Made by a program: the position numbers and the translations under genes. The notes under the pieces are model-generated. The model was not told the DNA's origin, made no database searches, and saw only the letters and a list, made by a program, of their open reading frames with translations. From Persicaria tinctoria (Eukaryota; Streptophyta; Magnoliopsida; Caryophyllales; Polygonaceae): a stretch of DNA of 64,000 nt. The stretch is from positions 85,580,627-85,644,626 of the forward strand of contig JBANSL010000004.1 of the NCBI GenBank assembly GCA_037127255.1, written 5' to 3'. Every line of letters begins with the position of its first letter. The first letter of the stretch is position 1. Positions 44,682 to 55,429 of this stretch are shown one piece after another.

Positions 44682-45136
44682 GATAGATCAAGCAGAAAAG
44701 ACGTTTGTCTTATCAAGCTTTGATACCATTCTATAATCTGAAATGATTGAAGAAAATTGATCTGATATTTTCATTAACAATTGCTGCAAATGCAACGTTC
44801 TATAGATATATACAAAGGAGGTTCCTTGGGGAAGAGGATAGCAATTTGTCACATAGTGAATTTGGGCTAGCCTTGCTCTTAAAGGTTATCAGGTGCATTG
44901 GGCTGATCCTTTTGTGTAGGATCAGCCCAACCTTATGGTTAGTAATCAGGGGTCGTGTGCATGTGTGCGCCATTGCGCTAATAGCTTAGCACATAAGCCG
45001 AGTGAGGTTCCATTCTAAAACCAATTGGCATTAGGAGGAGTAACCCACTAGCTTATATACTAAGGCTTGTTTGTTCAAACTATCGATGTGGGACTCTTTT
45101 GGTCTCTTCACATCTTTCATTCTCTCAATACAAGCT

Positions 45137-45790
45137 TCATGCTTTTACATTATTGCACATGTATTTTCTCTTTTACAGTAGTTTGTAGGGAAAGGTAGAC
45201 TGAACGTACCATCGCAGTTCATTTATATTTTCTCTTTTAGTTTTGTAAGAAGTAACCTAACCTGCCTCGTTGCTTGCCAGATCGAGGGAAGGATCCAATG
45301 GTGTTAAATCTTTGATTTTGAATATTTATTGATGAATTCCATGACCAATTTACTGTAGCCTGCCTAATCTCAAAAGTGGAACTTTAGATTGTGAAAGAGG
45401 TCTATTGATTTACTTTTGAGGGCAGCAATCAGTCAACAGTTGATTGGTCCAATATAATTGGTCGATTTGTTCCTAATTTTGAATTCACTAAATTCAATTA
45501 CCTATTTGATATACCCTTATCAAATTGAAGGCAGGCTCTTACTCACTCTTTTGATTCCGTGGGCTAATAAAAAAAAGATCGATGATAACCCTTCGTTTTG
45601 TCCAAGGATATGGTGAGGCTCTTGCATCGAACCTAAGTGTGTATCTACTCCAACTATACAACAATATGTGGTTTAAAGGGTTCATTGTCTTTTATATTGT
45701 AGGTATGGATGATCCCACATGTGTTTTGGGCATCACAAGAGACAGAAGGGATCAACTCTTGATGCAATATTGTTTTCTCCAAAATTTTTG
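45137..45790 (+). pseudogene. Decayed beta-glucosidase shard module, right half
   Basis: Continues the module broken at 39458 by the TRIM. Includes an exon 8 remnant (GTGAAAGAGGTCTATTG, GGCAGCAATCAG, about 45390-45435) and the exon 10 start with its intron (GTAGGTATGGATGATCCCAC at 45700). Degenerate throughout. Confidence 0.7.
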
Positions 45791-46730
45791 AAGTTTGTTC
45801 ACTGTTTTTGCGAAAAAACATCAAATCCCAAGTCTATATTGGAATAAATTACCTCTCTTTTGTTCAAATCCTTCTTCATGTGACATTTAGTTGTCTTGTG
45901 GGTTGAACACCGATGACGAGGGTTGGTGGTGTAAAGGAATTAACTAATTCCTATTATTTAAATCTTATTTTAATTTTATTATTAATTACTGTTATCAATT
46001 AGAATAGGTCAAATTAGTTAGAGAGATTCTCTCCACACGTTCAACAGAGCTTACTCCTGTATTTGCTATATATATCCTAATTTGGGATTTAATAAATACA
46101 ATCAGTTGAAGCACAATTGAATTGTCATCCGGTGGGGTGGGTTGTTTAACTTGTTTGGCTGACCATTCCCGGCGTTCACGAGCTTTCACCAAGCTTTGAA
46201 TTAAATTTTTTTTATATATTATAATTAACGGAGTTAAGGGTTGGGTTAATATGGAGTTAGGGTACGGAATGGAATTTTGCAAAAATGAAGGGGCATCAAC
46301 CGGAAAATAAAAAATATTAGGACACCAATCGGAATAGCCTTAACTTTTACAAGCATAGCGGAGCTGAGGGGGGATGGGGGTCACGTGCCCTCTCTTATTC
46401 GATGAACTACCTAGGTGTATTCTCCTCGTCGATATATTCGTTTTGATATATAATACGTCTTAATTTGACATCTGAGTAAAAAATTATGAATGTTTAAAAA
46501 TTTGAAGTATATTAATCACTTTAATTTTGTTTCAATAGACTATAATGCTTTTATACTTTACTTAAAATAACATTCACATACTATAATTCATCTCGAGAGC
46601 TTCGAAATGAGAGGTTATACTAATCATTTCGACAATTAGATAAGAAGTTACGCAGGTTTAAATTTTTTATATCTGGTTATACATTAATATTATATGTTAT
46701 ATGTGCAAGTTATATATTAACTAGGGTCGT
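45791..46730. other. AT-rich intergenic DNA, no gene recognised
   Basis: No family recognised. The 95-codon minus-strand open frame at 45995-46282 has no motif. Confidence 0.35.
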
Positions 46731-47080
46731 TATTCAAGCCAAACAAGTCTAGTATTGCTTGATTATATTTAACTCATTTAGAGACGATTCAAGCTCGAGT
46801 CGAACCTATATTTGAACTTGAGCTCATACTCAACTTATTTAGTAAATGAACGAGCTTGAACTAAGGTTTTTTTTTCCAAATATTATGCAACCTTACTTGC
46901 TTTTGGCATAATAACTTAAAAGGAAATTTGTAAATTTTACAAAATTCGTACCATTTAAGTTTCAATCGAGCCTAGCCAAACTTTGAATCGAGCATAAAAT
47001 AAAAATGTGCTCAAAATCAACTCATTTTGTAAATAATACTCGAGCCGAGCTTTTATTGAGTAAACTCGAGCCAAACGGCA
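46731..47080. repeat. GAGCTCGAGCC-rich repeat, probable degenerate DNA element
   Basis: Repeated words CTCGAGCC, AGCTCGAG and AACGAGCTTGAACT occur in both orientations. This composition is typical of some plant hAT-derived repeats. No clean termini or duplication were found. Confidence 0.35.
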
Positions 47081-47111
47081 AATCTCAAAAGCAGACGGCA
47101 AACCCTAAGCC

Positions 47112-47863
47112 ATGGCGGACGCAGCGATCCCTCACGACGGCAAGAGGCAATCAGCCGGCGAGGACGGCAAGAGGCAATCAGCCGGCGAGGACGGCAAGAG
47201 GCAGTCAACCGGCGAGGACGGCAAAAGTCAGTCAACCGGCGATGAGCAAGTTGCGAAGAAGTTGAAGAGCGGCGAATCGGACGAGGAGAGAGCCAACGAG
47301 GCGATTCGGAAATTACAGCTTGTGTACAGGAAGGAGGAGGAGGATGCCAATGTTTTCCGGCGTTTGTTTGTACAGTATAAGAAGGAGTACTTCCTCGATA
47401 AATTTGTGTGGAATAAGATTGTAAAGTACATGGTTGACAACTTACCATCAGTCCTTGCATACCAAGGGGGTAATGATGGTCGGACAGATGAGCAACGGTT
47501 GTTCCGCGCCTATATGATAGGAGCAGGCAATAAAATCCCAAGACCTCAAGGTGTATATATATAATATGCATATGCTCCTCCTGATTTGAGAAATTTCTAG
47601 CAGTTTTGAGTATTTGTGTGCTTTCTGATTGTTAATTGGCATTGCATTTGATCAGTTGAATGATTTATTGATATATGCTCCTTGTGATTTCAGGTTCTCC
47701 GTCCAAATGTTCCCCTGAGGAATCACCTCCTCAATGGACTGATGAAGATGAAGATGAAGTTGGAGATGAAGATGAAGATGAAGAGGAAGTTAAAGTTGGA
47801 CATGGTAATGTAGCTTATGTGGATGAAGATGAACTTGAAGAAATTGATGGTGAATATATTTGA
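47112..47863 (+). CDS. Two-exon gene for a 202-residue protein with acidic tail
   Basis: Exons 47112-47550 and 47694-47863, with GT-AG boundaries that keep the frame (CAAG|GTGTAT and TTTCAG|GTTCTC). ATG in GCCATGG context. The N-terminus has four tandem copies of a nine-residue unit, DGKRQSAGE-like, from a 27 bp DNA repeat (47136-47243). The middle is charged and helical-looking (RANEAIRKLQLVYRKEEEDA, LDKFVWNKIVKYMVDNLP). Exon 2 encodes runs of Asp-Glu (DEDEDEVGDEDEDEEE), which could bind basic proteins such as histones. The family is not recognised. The frame is clean through both exons, so it may be a working gene. Fragments of unrelated genes follow on the same strand. Confidence 0.7.
47136..47243 (+). 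repeat. 27 bp in-frame tandem repeat, four copies
   Basis: The unit starts GACGGCAAGAGGCAATC. Copies 1 and 2 are identical, copies 3 and 4 carry a few substitutions. It encodes a basic/polar nonapeptide array. Confidence 0.9.
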
Positions 47864-48097
47864 AAATTGGTCTCAGACTGTTGTAGGAGTGGTTGTTTTC
47901 TCTAAGTCTATCTTAACATGCTCGTAGCCTTAATTGGGATTTGCTCTTTATGTTAGTAACACTATGCTTTTGCGTTCATTATATCTATCTATATGTGCGC
48001 TTGATTTGCTTGTAACAGCTGCCTTTCTTGTATGTCATTTGTTAAACTTATAATTTCTTAGTACTCCGCGTCTTAGTTCTTATGGGAGCCCTTGTGA

Positions 48098-48295
<198 letters not shown>

Positions 48296-48342
48296 TAAAT
48301 GTTATATGTTAAGAGTATTCCAATCCTGTTTGAGGTTCTGTG

Positions 48343-48760
48343 CAGGCCGTGTATCATTTGCCGACAACTGAGAATGACATTCCAGCTGCAAGCATTCCTC
48401 TAGCTTTGCAGAGCCTGTTCTACAAACTCTAGTACGTATAGCGACAGCAGTGTTGCTACGAAGGAATTGACCAAGTTCTTTGGGTGGTATACTTATGATG
48501 TACAGGAGCTTAATCGGATTCTTTGAGAGAAACTTGAAGAGAAGATGAAGGTTTCATATTCTGCTAAGAATTTTGATGACCTTGTGAACTTCCTAAAGTT
48601 GAATCCTTCTATATGTTTTGCAAATTATTGTTGTTTAACTCCAGGGAACGGTTGTGAAAGGCACTATTCAACAGTTATTCGAAGGGCAACATATGAACTA
48701 CATTGAATGCATCAGTGTAGAATACAACTCAACGAGAAAAGAGTTGCTCTATGGTATGCC
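48343..48760 (+). pseudogene. UBP12/13-like ubiquitin-specific protease fragment
   Basis: After a GTGCAG acceptor the translation reads AVYHLPTTENDIPAASIP and continues LALQSLFYKL. After a second acceptor (about 48645) it reads GTIQQLFEGQHMNYIECI. These are consecutive exons of the plant MATH-USP proteases UBP12/13, around the catalytic His/Asp side of the finger region. The exon encoding TKELTKSFGWD is degraded (ATKELTKFFGW) with a stop after YKL. The MATH domain and catalytic Cys box are absent. Introns are retained, so genomic DNA was duplicated. Confidence 0.82.
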
Positions 48761-49052
48761 CTGTTGTCGTTCCCACATCTTGATTCTAGGCCGTAACATG
48801 ATACTAAAGTGGTATTATTTGCTACTGCAGACCTTCAGCATATATTTTTGGCACCTAAACCAATATATGCGGAGTATATTTTTTTTAATGTTTAAGATTA
48901 TAATTAGATTTATTTATGCTAAATCTATTTGGTATATGTTGATAATCTGATATTGTACTTGTATTATAAAAGTCCAGCTGAGTTAGTTTTGGCAAGTCTA
49001 ACCTAAAATGCATGTCATTTCATGATATTTAGACCTGTCTTTTATATTTTCA

Positions 49053-49612
49053 GAGTATCTTGATGAAGAAGCGTTGATTCCCAAGAATACTTCTTAGTTT
49101 GGAGAATTCAGGGATACCATAAAATCTGGTTCAGGTCAATCTGGCAAGTGGCTAGAACCTCGGCAAGAATATATGTGTCGATGATGCAACAAACCAGGTG
49201 AGTTGATACAAAGGCCTCTTGTCATGAATATCCATTAATCATTATGTTTTCGACGTTGCTATGTATTCTAAACACGCCAACTTTGTATGTTATCAGGGCA
49301 TTTAATTCAGTACTGCATGACACATGGTGATCCAGAATATGATGTTAAGCGTGTTGCTACTGAGATTTCTGATGAGTATGTTTCCTTTAACCTTATGCTC
49401 TGGTTTATGCCATCTTCTAAGGGTTCTTGTACTTTGATAACGATTTGTTGTTGTTTGATATAGGTCTACTTTTGAAAAAGAAATGGCAAGCATCCCTACA
49501 ACTCATTCAGTTGGAGATTTTCCTCCCGAGTTTTACTGTGTATCATGCAACGAAGTGGTGAGAGATGCTGTACTGACCAGCAGATGTTGTTTGAATAGCT
49601 TTTGTGAGTTGC
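49053..49612 (+). pseudogene. PQT3/RBBP6-like E3 ubiquitin ligase fragment (DWNN, CCHC, RING start)
   Basis: Exon 1 piece: EYLDEEALIPKNTS, the end of the DWNN domain, followed by a stop. Next CNKPG joined across an intron to HLIQYCMTHGDPEYDVKR, the CCHC zinc knuckle; the first Cys pair is broken by TGA. Finally FEKEMASIPTTHSVGDFPPE and CVSCNEVVRDAVLTSRCC, the start of the U-box/RING. Domain order matches plant PQT3-like ligases. Introns are retained and stops are present. Direction is the same as the UBP fragment. Confidence 0.8.
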
Positions 49613-49860
49613 TGGACCTTGATTTTATACATATCCTTTAATTATTTCTGACAGATCCTTTAAGCTGATTTTATATGGATGCTTTTTTACTCCTTAATCC
49701 TCCTTGCCATTTTTGCCTTTGGGGAATTTACTTTTGAGCACAAGTTAGCAATAGTTTGTTTTCTGCAAAATAACATTGGGGTTTCGATAAACTAAAAAGT
49801 ACATGTATTTCAACATTTCCTGTTATATATGCAGGCGATTTTGGTTTTCAGATTGCGCAG

Positions 49861-51122
49861 TTTTAAGCAATTGGATTCTTGAAAAGTTGCCTCAAAGAAT
49901 AGAGCAATTGGTAAGCTTAAGACAACTCTTCTTAGATGGATTCTTTGCGTGAATTCTTTGCCTTCCGGATTGAAATCGTTGACTTCACTTGTTAATCTGG
50001 ATCGACTCATCGTACATCAACGTGATGGAGGTTTAAGATACTTGAAAGGCCTTGATAACCCGGCTGGGGTTTTGCAAATTGAGCTTCCAGAAGAGGGGTG
50101 GTCAGATGCAATCAAAGATGCGAAAGAAGCAAATATGGCAGAGAAGAATAAACTGAAGGAGATGAGTATCCACTGGGAGAAAAGATCTTCAACTGTGGGT
50201 GACCAACAGATGGAAAGACGACGCAAAAGCAGTGTGAAAGGCTCTTCGACCTCATGAAAAACTCGAATACTTGAGTATCGAGAACTACGGTGGTGAGATG
50301 CTTTCAAGTTGGTTTTGGACGCTCATGTATGTCAAGCAGCTCTGTCTGTGCAAGTGTGATAATGTGGAGTATTTGGAGGATGGAATATATATATAAAGGG
50401 TAATTTGGACTTCCATTCATTACAACTCCTTTATATTTACTCAATGGGAAATTTAAAAGGTTGGCGGAGGCAAGAAATGGCTCAAGGGACAAATGCCTTT
50501 GTTCGAGGCAATTGAAAAACAGGAACTATATGAAGTTGATCGATGCAGATCGAGGTGGTAGCAGAGTTATTGGTTCCAAATAGCTCTTCTCAGTCTTGTT
50601 TTTCTCCATTCCACAACAACATCAAGTTAAAGGAGTTAAAGCTTCGGAAGATTGCAGGTCTAACTCAATTGCCAGAGGGATGGATAAGGCACCTTACTGC
50701 ACTCCAGAAATTAATCGTCAAGGATTGCGGGGTTAGGGTGTCTCGTCGTGGGCTGACACATCTAACCGCCCTCAAATGTTTGACTGTCATGCTTGGTGAA
50801 ATAGGTGGGAGGAGGATGACAAGATGGGAAGTGAAGCAGGGATGCCATGGAAGGCCCTTCAGGGCCTTGATCGGTTGACAACTGGAACTTGGTAGAGGGG
50901 CTTCAATACCTCACCTCCCTCCGATATTTTAAGGATTAAGAAATGGAAAGACGTATTCATTGGTGAAGGAGAAATGAAAGGAGTTGAACTGCCAATCAAA
51001 GCCTCTATATTCAGTGGGATGTGAGAAATTGAGATCACTCCCTGTTTGGATTCCCAAACTCACCTCTATATTCAGTTAGAATTTCCGATTGCTCGGCAGA
51101 ATTGAAAAGGAGATGCGAAAGA
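49861..51122 (+). pseudogene. LRR region of an NBS-LRR gene, degenerate
   Basis: Matches the C-terminal half of the main NBS-LRR from KLPQRIEQLVSLR onward (RNA-like order kept: MNSLPSGLKSLTSLV, LPEEGWSDAIKDAKEANM, AELLVPNSSSQSCFSPF, LTALKCL) to ELKRRCER at about 51110. Several frameshifts (about 49945, 50215, 50390, 50870) break it. It begins right after the E3-ligase fragment with no NBS part. Confidence 0.85.
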
Positions 51123-51545
51123 GGAGCCGCTCTTATGGATTACTTGTTTTCTGATTTTGAATTCACTAAATTCAATTATGTCTGATGTACCCTATCTTTG
51201 CAGGCAGACGTACTCTTGCTCTTTTGATTCCCGTCAGATACTACGTACATGAGAGAAGTTGAAAAGTAGATTGACAAGGGAGCCAACATCATTGGTTACA
51301 TTGCTGGACGGCATCAATTGTTACATTGTCTACATTTAGAAGTTGATTCTTATTGTATACCGTACCCTTGATGACTTTCTCTCTTTGAAAGAGTGTAGCC
51401 TTCAAGTACGTTAAGTTTTTTTTTTCTTAGAAGGGTTCAGGCGCAAATAATGTCCCCCCTACGATTGTAATTTATATTTGTAACTAATCAAATAGGCATG
51501 GGGATGAGCCTCCCGCCATGATCGGGTTCCGAACCCCAAAAAACA
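51123..51545 (+). pseudogene. Beta-glucosidase exon 10 shard fused to hAT 3' tail
   Basis: 51245-51320 holds ATTGACAAGGGAGCCAACATC and TGCTGGACGGCATC from exon 10. From about 51325 the hAT dimerisation tail and its GGCATGGGGATGAGCC motif (51495) follow. It is a shortened version of the module at 55430-57065. Confidence 0.65.
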
Positions 51546-52140
51546 ATATTTGTTTCAAGAGTTTTGCCGACGGGCTCATGAAGATACTAAGGAATGGAAA
51601 CAAGAATGAAGCTGCAAAATGAGGTCGTGTAAAGCCAGCGGCTAATGCAAATTAATAATATGTAGGACTTGATATATTGCAACATGAAGCCCTCATCCAT
51701 TTGCTTTTCATGTCTAATTTGGTCTAACCAAATTAAACATGAGCAGCCTAACTGAACAACAAATCAGAAACAGCACCAGATCAAATTAAACATGAGCAAC
51801 GTCCTAACTGATAAATTACTCCCTGATATGGATACACACTTGTTTTGGATTTGGATGAGACACTTGTTCACTCCGATTGGAAGGTACATTATCTTCTTAT
51901 TCCTCCCGATCATTAAATCCAACAGCTGTTGCAGGTCTCAACTTTGGACTGCTATCTCAAATTTGATTACTTTTGCTGATGCCACTTCATCTATGCCCTT
52001 TTATATATGTTGGAATCAAAACCGCAAAATTAGAATTTGGAATCCACCAAGTCGATGCACTCAAAATAAGATGAAACTAAGTGTAAACTATCCTAAAAAC
52101 AATTAGTGAATTAAGAGTGATAGATATGAGTTGGTCATGC
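51546..52140. other. Repeat remnant then unrecognised DNA
   Basis: 51565-51630 repeats a segment found after the hAT tail at 57120 and 59355 (GGCTCATGAAGATACTAAG). The rest, including a 104-codon open frame at 51792, has no recognisable motif. Confidence 0.35.
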
Positions 52141-52265
52141 TAGAATGGTTCCGAGTCTTGTTGAAACTCATATAAACGGGCGATCTCTGTTCAGATCAAA
52201 ATCCTTTCTAACCAATCCAAGAATTTCAGAAGGGAGATCTACCCATTCATTGTTCTGAAATTAAG
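52141..52265 (-). pseudogene. Possible F-box-like fragment
   Basis: The minus-strand translation reads NEWVDLPSEILGLVRKDFDL and ends at TGA. The WVDLPSEIL pattern resembles the start of plant F-box domains. It is very short, with no start codon and no downstream domain. Weak call. Confidence 0.3.
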
Positions 52266-52971
52266 CACATCAAACGAGAGGGTGTCCTACTTCTCATGAA
52301 GTTTACATAAGACTGGTACAAACCTCTTTGTGAAATGCATTTACACCCTCTGCATATATCCTTGTGGTTAAGCCTGACTGATGATGCCTTTGAAAGTTGA
52401 GGAGCCACAGAGCAAGAACCTTGAAGCAAGTAAGCTGCACATTCCTGATGCCTTCCTTTTCCTCACATCAACGTTATCGCTAGATCCTTTTCCCCTTACT
52501 TTCTCAAAAATCCCTTCCATGTCTATCTCTAGCTCAAAATATCCAGCACATTGAAAACCAAAAGTGCAACAACTTCAATTTTGAACAAACCTGAGCCGTG
52601 GAGAACCTCCAATCTTTCCTGCAATTACAACAATCATAGCAAGAAAAATCAGGCTGGCATATAATAAGAAACTCCTAAGATCGCCCGTTTAACGTGTATT
52701 GGAAATACCTTATGTACACAGGACCTGTATTAAAAAACAAATTCATCCATAAGCAGCACCAGGAATGTGTAATTGCACACATAGATGGGTCTTCTGTTTA
52801 TACTCATTTTTGGGATAGCAATTTAATATATATAGAGTAACAAGCAAAAGTACTTAGAAGGCTGATGATCATAACAAGTTTAAAGCAATACAGTTCACTC
52901 AAAATTAATAATACGGCCTACGGGTCGGGGCTCGGAGTGCAGTATGCTAGGCGGGCAGACTACTACGTCCA
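52266..52971. other. No gene recognised; 3' flank of HMG-box gene
   Basis: AT-rich. The sequence from about 52915 is shared with the 3' flank of the paralog at 62626. Confidence 0.4.
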
Positions 52972-54121
52972 CTATATCGACGGGAAATAAGGAGCTTTCT
53001 CCTGCAAGAGAAAGAAATTGTGAGATAAGAAACTTAATTAATTTGATTCAAAGTTTTTGTAGCATATTAATCTGTTTTCAGCGTAAGTTTCTTACTTCAA
53101 AAGTCATGGACTTCCATTTTAAACCTGCAGCATTCATTGCAGCATCCATTGCCTTGTAGAATTGTTTTGACTTCGAGTATGGTTTTTTTTATGAAAACAA
53201 CAATAAAAAATGAAACGAAAACGAAACTTATCAGACGCCAATGTGGGAATTAAACAAAATCTTATCATATATATATAAATAAATCTTACGTTATCGACCT
53301 TATCCTTATATTCCTCTTTGAACAGACGCGAACTGTAATTGAACAAAATCAGATCATAATTTTGCAAATAAAAGACTGAATAGAAACGAAAAAAGGAAAA
53401 AAAAAAATTAAAGTGTTACCCGAAACTGACGTATGCAGCACCATCCATTTCCTTAAATGCCTTCTCCTCCATTTTGTCCGTTAATTTCTCTCCTAATTCC
53501 AATTTTCTACACAGAAAATAACATATAAAAGATCTGAAACACATTGACTGCAATTGAATAAAACTGTCTACCTCATTGCCTGTTTTCGAGCCTCCCTTTT
53601 CTGGGCCGGGCCAAGATAAAGCGCTTTGTGCTGAAAGGGAAAGGGGAAGAATGCGTGAGATCGATCAGGATGTGTGAGATCAATTTTCAACAAAATCACT
53701 TACATGTTCAGGTAACCCTTCCCACATTTCTCGTCCTAGGTTCTCGAATTTCTTAAATTCGTCAGGTGGCCCAAAGGGATAAGACTGGAAAAGGAAACAG
53801 AAATGAAATTGATACTGCGAATTTGAAGAAAATTAGAAGAAACCATGACATGACTAGTAAGTTACCATCTGCCCGAGGCACGCCTCTCGATAACTCATCC
53901 TAAAGAATTCTGTTTTCCTGAAATTAAACAAAACAAAATCAAAACTGAGAGAGTAGAAGAAGGGGTGAGTGAATCAAGTATAAAGTAAGCTACAGGAAAT
54001 GCTTGATTGCTTCTTCCTCCATTGGTTTCTGTTTTCTTGTCTTCTTTGTTGATGTCGCGGCAATTTTGAGATTCTGTGCATCGGTTTTCTTTGCGGCAGA
54101 CATTGATCTCGTTGACACCAT
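52972..54121 (-). CDS. HMG-box-like protein, copy A (178 aa, eight coding exons)
   Basis: Exons read on the minus strand: 54121-53994, 53917-53866, 53784-53704, 53630-53572, 53506-53420, 53332-53290, 53152-53096, 53001-52972. All have GT-AG borders and phases join without a stop. The N-terminus is basic and nuclear-like (MVSTRSMSAAKK, TKKTRKQK). Two stretches follow the second half of an HMG box: REMWEGLPEHHKALYLGPAQ with KREARKQAM, and LFKEEYKDKVDN... then LKWKSMTFEEKAPYF. The W, K..Y and KAPY positions are the box core. HMG-B proteins bend DNA in the nucleus; this one is short and divergent, lacking a clear KRP start of the box. A 5' non-coding exon probably ends at 55011, with an intron to 54131. 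Paralog at 62626. Confidence 0.72.
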
Positions 54122-54130
54122 GATCAAATC

Positions 54131-55010
54131 CTGCAAGCAACAGAATTCTTTGTATCAATTTTGAGATTGTTTGTATCAGTTTTCTCGGAATTTATTATAA
54201 AAACCCCAAACCCTAATAGAAATTTACCCCAAAGAGCAAATATTTCAGGTGAGAATGTAGAACAAGCAACTGATCAGATCACTCAATCCCTTGAATAAGC
54301 CAACTGTTGGAACCTAGTCCCATTGTTTGGTAGCATGTCACCGAAAAATCAACATATAGCTTTTTTAAGATCAAAAGAACTAGTAAAAAAGAGGTGCTAC
54401 ATCTGAACTCTGATTTCAAGATTCATCAATCATAAACACAACAAACAGTGTAAATGGGAAATTTAAGAGGTGATCATTCCATTTCACTTCCTAATTATAA
54501 TCAGAGAGGTCCAAACAGGAGTCGCTACTTGATTGGATTCAAGCTAATCAAACCCTGACATATCAATTGGGAATGATGAAAGGGGCATCTAAAACTCATA
54601 TCTACACGCACAAATTGGTGAATCATGATAAAACTCAATCCGTAACGCAGCAGCACAAGGAAACGAAACCGGATCGAAGCACTTAAAACCCTAAAAGTCA
54701 AAATCAGTTTGGTTTCCGGTCAAATCGTGGGTATCCTCTCAATAATCAAACCGGTTTGATTCTTCCGGTGAAGAAAAGGCAGCAGCAAAACAACCGTCCA
54801 TTTCCGGCATCTAAGGGGATTCCATGAGTACCAGATCCTCTCAGTAACAAAACACGAAAAATCACAAACTCCAGAAATCAATCGAAGACGAACACACTCG
54901 AGCGACCACAAAGATTCAAATCCGACGGGGTTTTGACTTTCAAAATTTCAATCGATTCGAAGAACATACATGTAGATAGAGGAGAGGAGGGGAGGGGGAG
55001 AGAGTCGCAC
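54131..55010 (-). other. 5' UTR intron of HMG-box copy A
   Basis: The donor AACAG|GTGCGA at 55010 and acceptor TTGCAG at 54131 bracket a non-coding 880 bp intron; the first coding exon starts 10 nt after the acceptor. The purine-rich stretch at 54975-55005 lies just inside the donor. The same acceptor is conserved in copy B. Confidence 0.5.
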
Positions 55011-55124
55011 CTGTTCTGCCTACTTTTTCCCTTCTTCCAGCGCGCGATCCAAACGTCTCCTATTGGAGTTTTGAATATTTTGTAGAACCCGTTCAACCTT
55101 TGTGAAATGACGATTTTATATTAT

Positions 55125-55425
55125 GTTAACGAGGACTAGAGGTGGTAATCGGGCGATTCGGGTCGGATTATTCGGTTTCGGGTCATATCGGACTCGGGTT
55201 GATATCGGGTGTGATGACAGTTCAGGTCTGATCAAGTTCGGGTCGGGTCTTATTCAGTTCGGGCACTATTTTATCGGATACAATCAGGTTTTCGGGTCTT
55301 ATTCAGTTCGGGCGAATCGGGTTTCGGTCTAAACGGATTCAAGTGAATCGGGTTTTGGTCACAACGGTTTTGGTCGAATTGGGTTCAGTTAAAAGTCGAT
55401 TGAGAAGTCGACTGTCAAGAGGTAA
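55125..55425. mobile_element. Truncated GGGTCGGGT-rich hAT-like repeat
   Basis: Starts near GACTAGAGGTGGTAATCGGG and consists of TTCGGGTC / ATCGGGT words, a common plant hAT-MITE composition like the element at 42237. No right terminus or duplication was found, so it is probably truncated. Confidence 0.4.
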
Positions 55426-55429
55426 TTTC

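Larger units (their letters stand above)
39822..44944 (-). mobile_element. Degenerate Ty1/copia retrotransposon inserted in TRIM LTR
   Basis: LTRs at 39822-40070 and 44729-44944 share the TTCTATAATC edge and the GGTTAGTA edge, but differ by a 26 bp deletion and several small indels, so the element is clearly older than the copia at 33867. On the minus strand a PBS-like TGGTATCAAAGC follows the right LTR and a GGGGAG tract precedes the left one. The flanking 5-mers ATCGG and ATCAG differ at one base. The coding region is broken into several frames and is interrupted by an hAT MITE at 42237-42699. Confidence 0.9.
39459..45131 (-). mobile_element. TRIM retrotransposon, its second LTR split by a copia element
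   Basis: LTR1 (39459-39660, 202 bp) and LTR2 (39794-39821 plus 44945-45131) share the ACTGAAGTCCGTTGGGACTC start and CTTTCATTCTCTCAATAC end. The internal region is only 133 bp and non-coding, and contains the minus-strand primer-binding site TGGTATCAGAGCGG next to LTR2. The 5 bp duplication AAGCT flanks it (39454-39458 and 45132-45136). Short LTRs, a tiny interior, a PBS and no ORF define a terminal-repeat retrotransposon in miniature. It must be mobilised by enzymes of other elements. The copia at 39822-44944 inserted into LTR2 afterwards. Confidence 0.9.
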
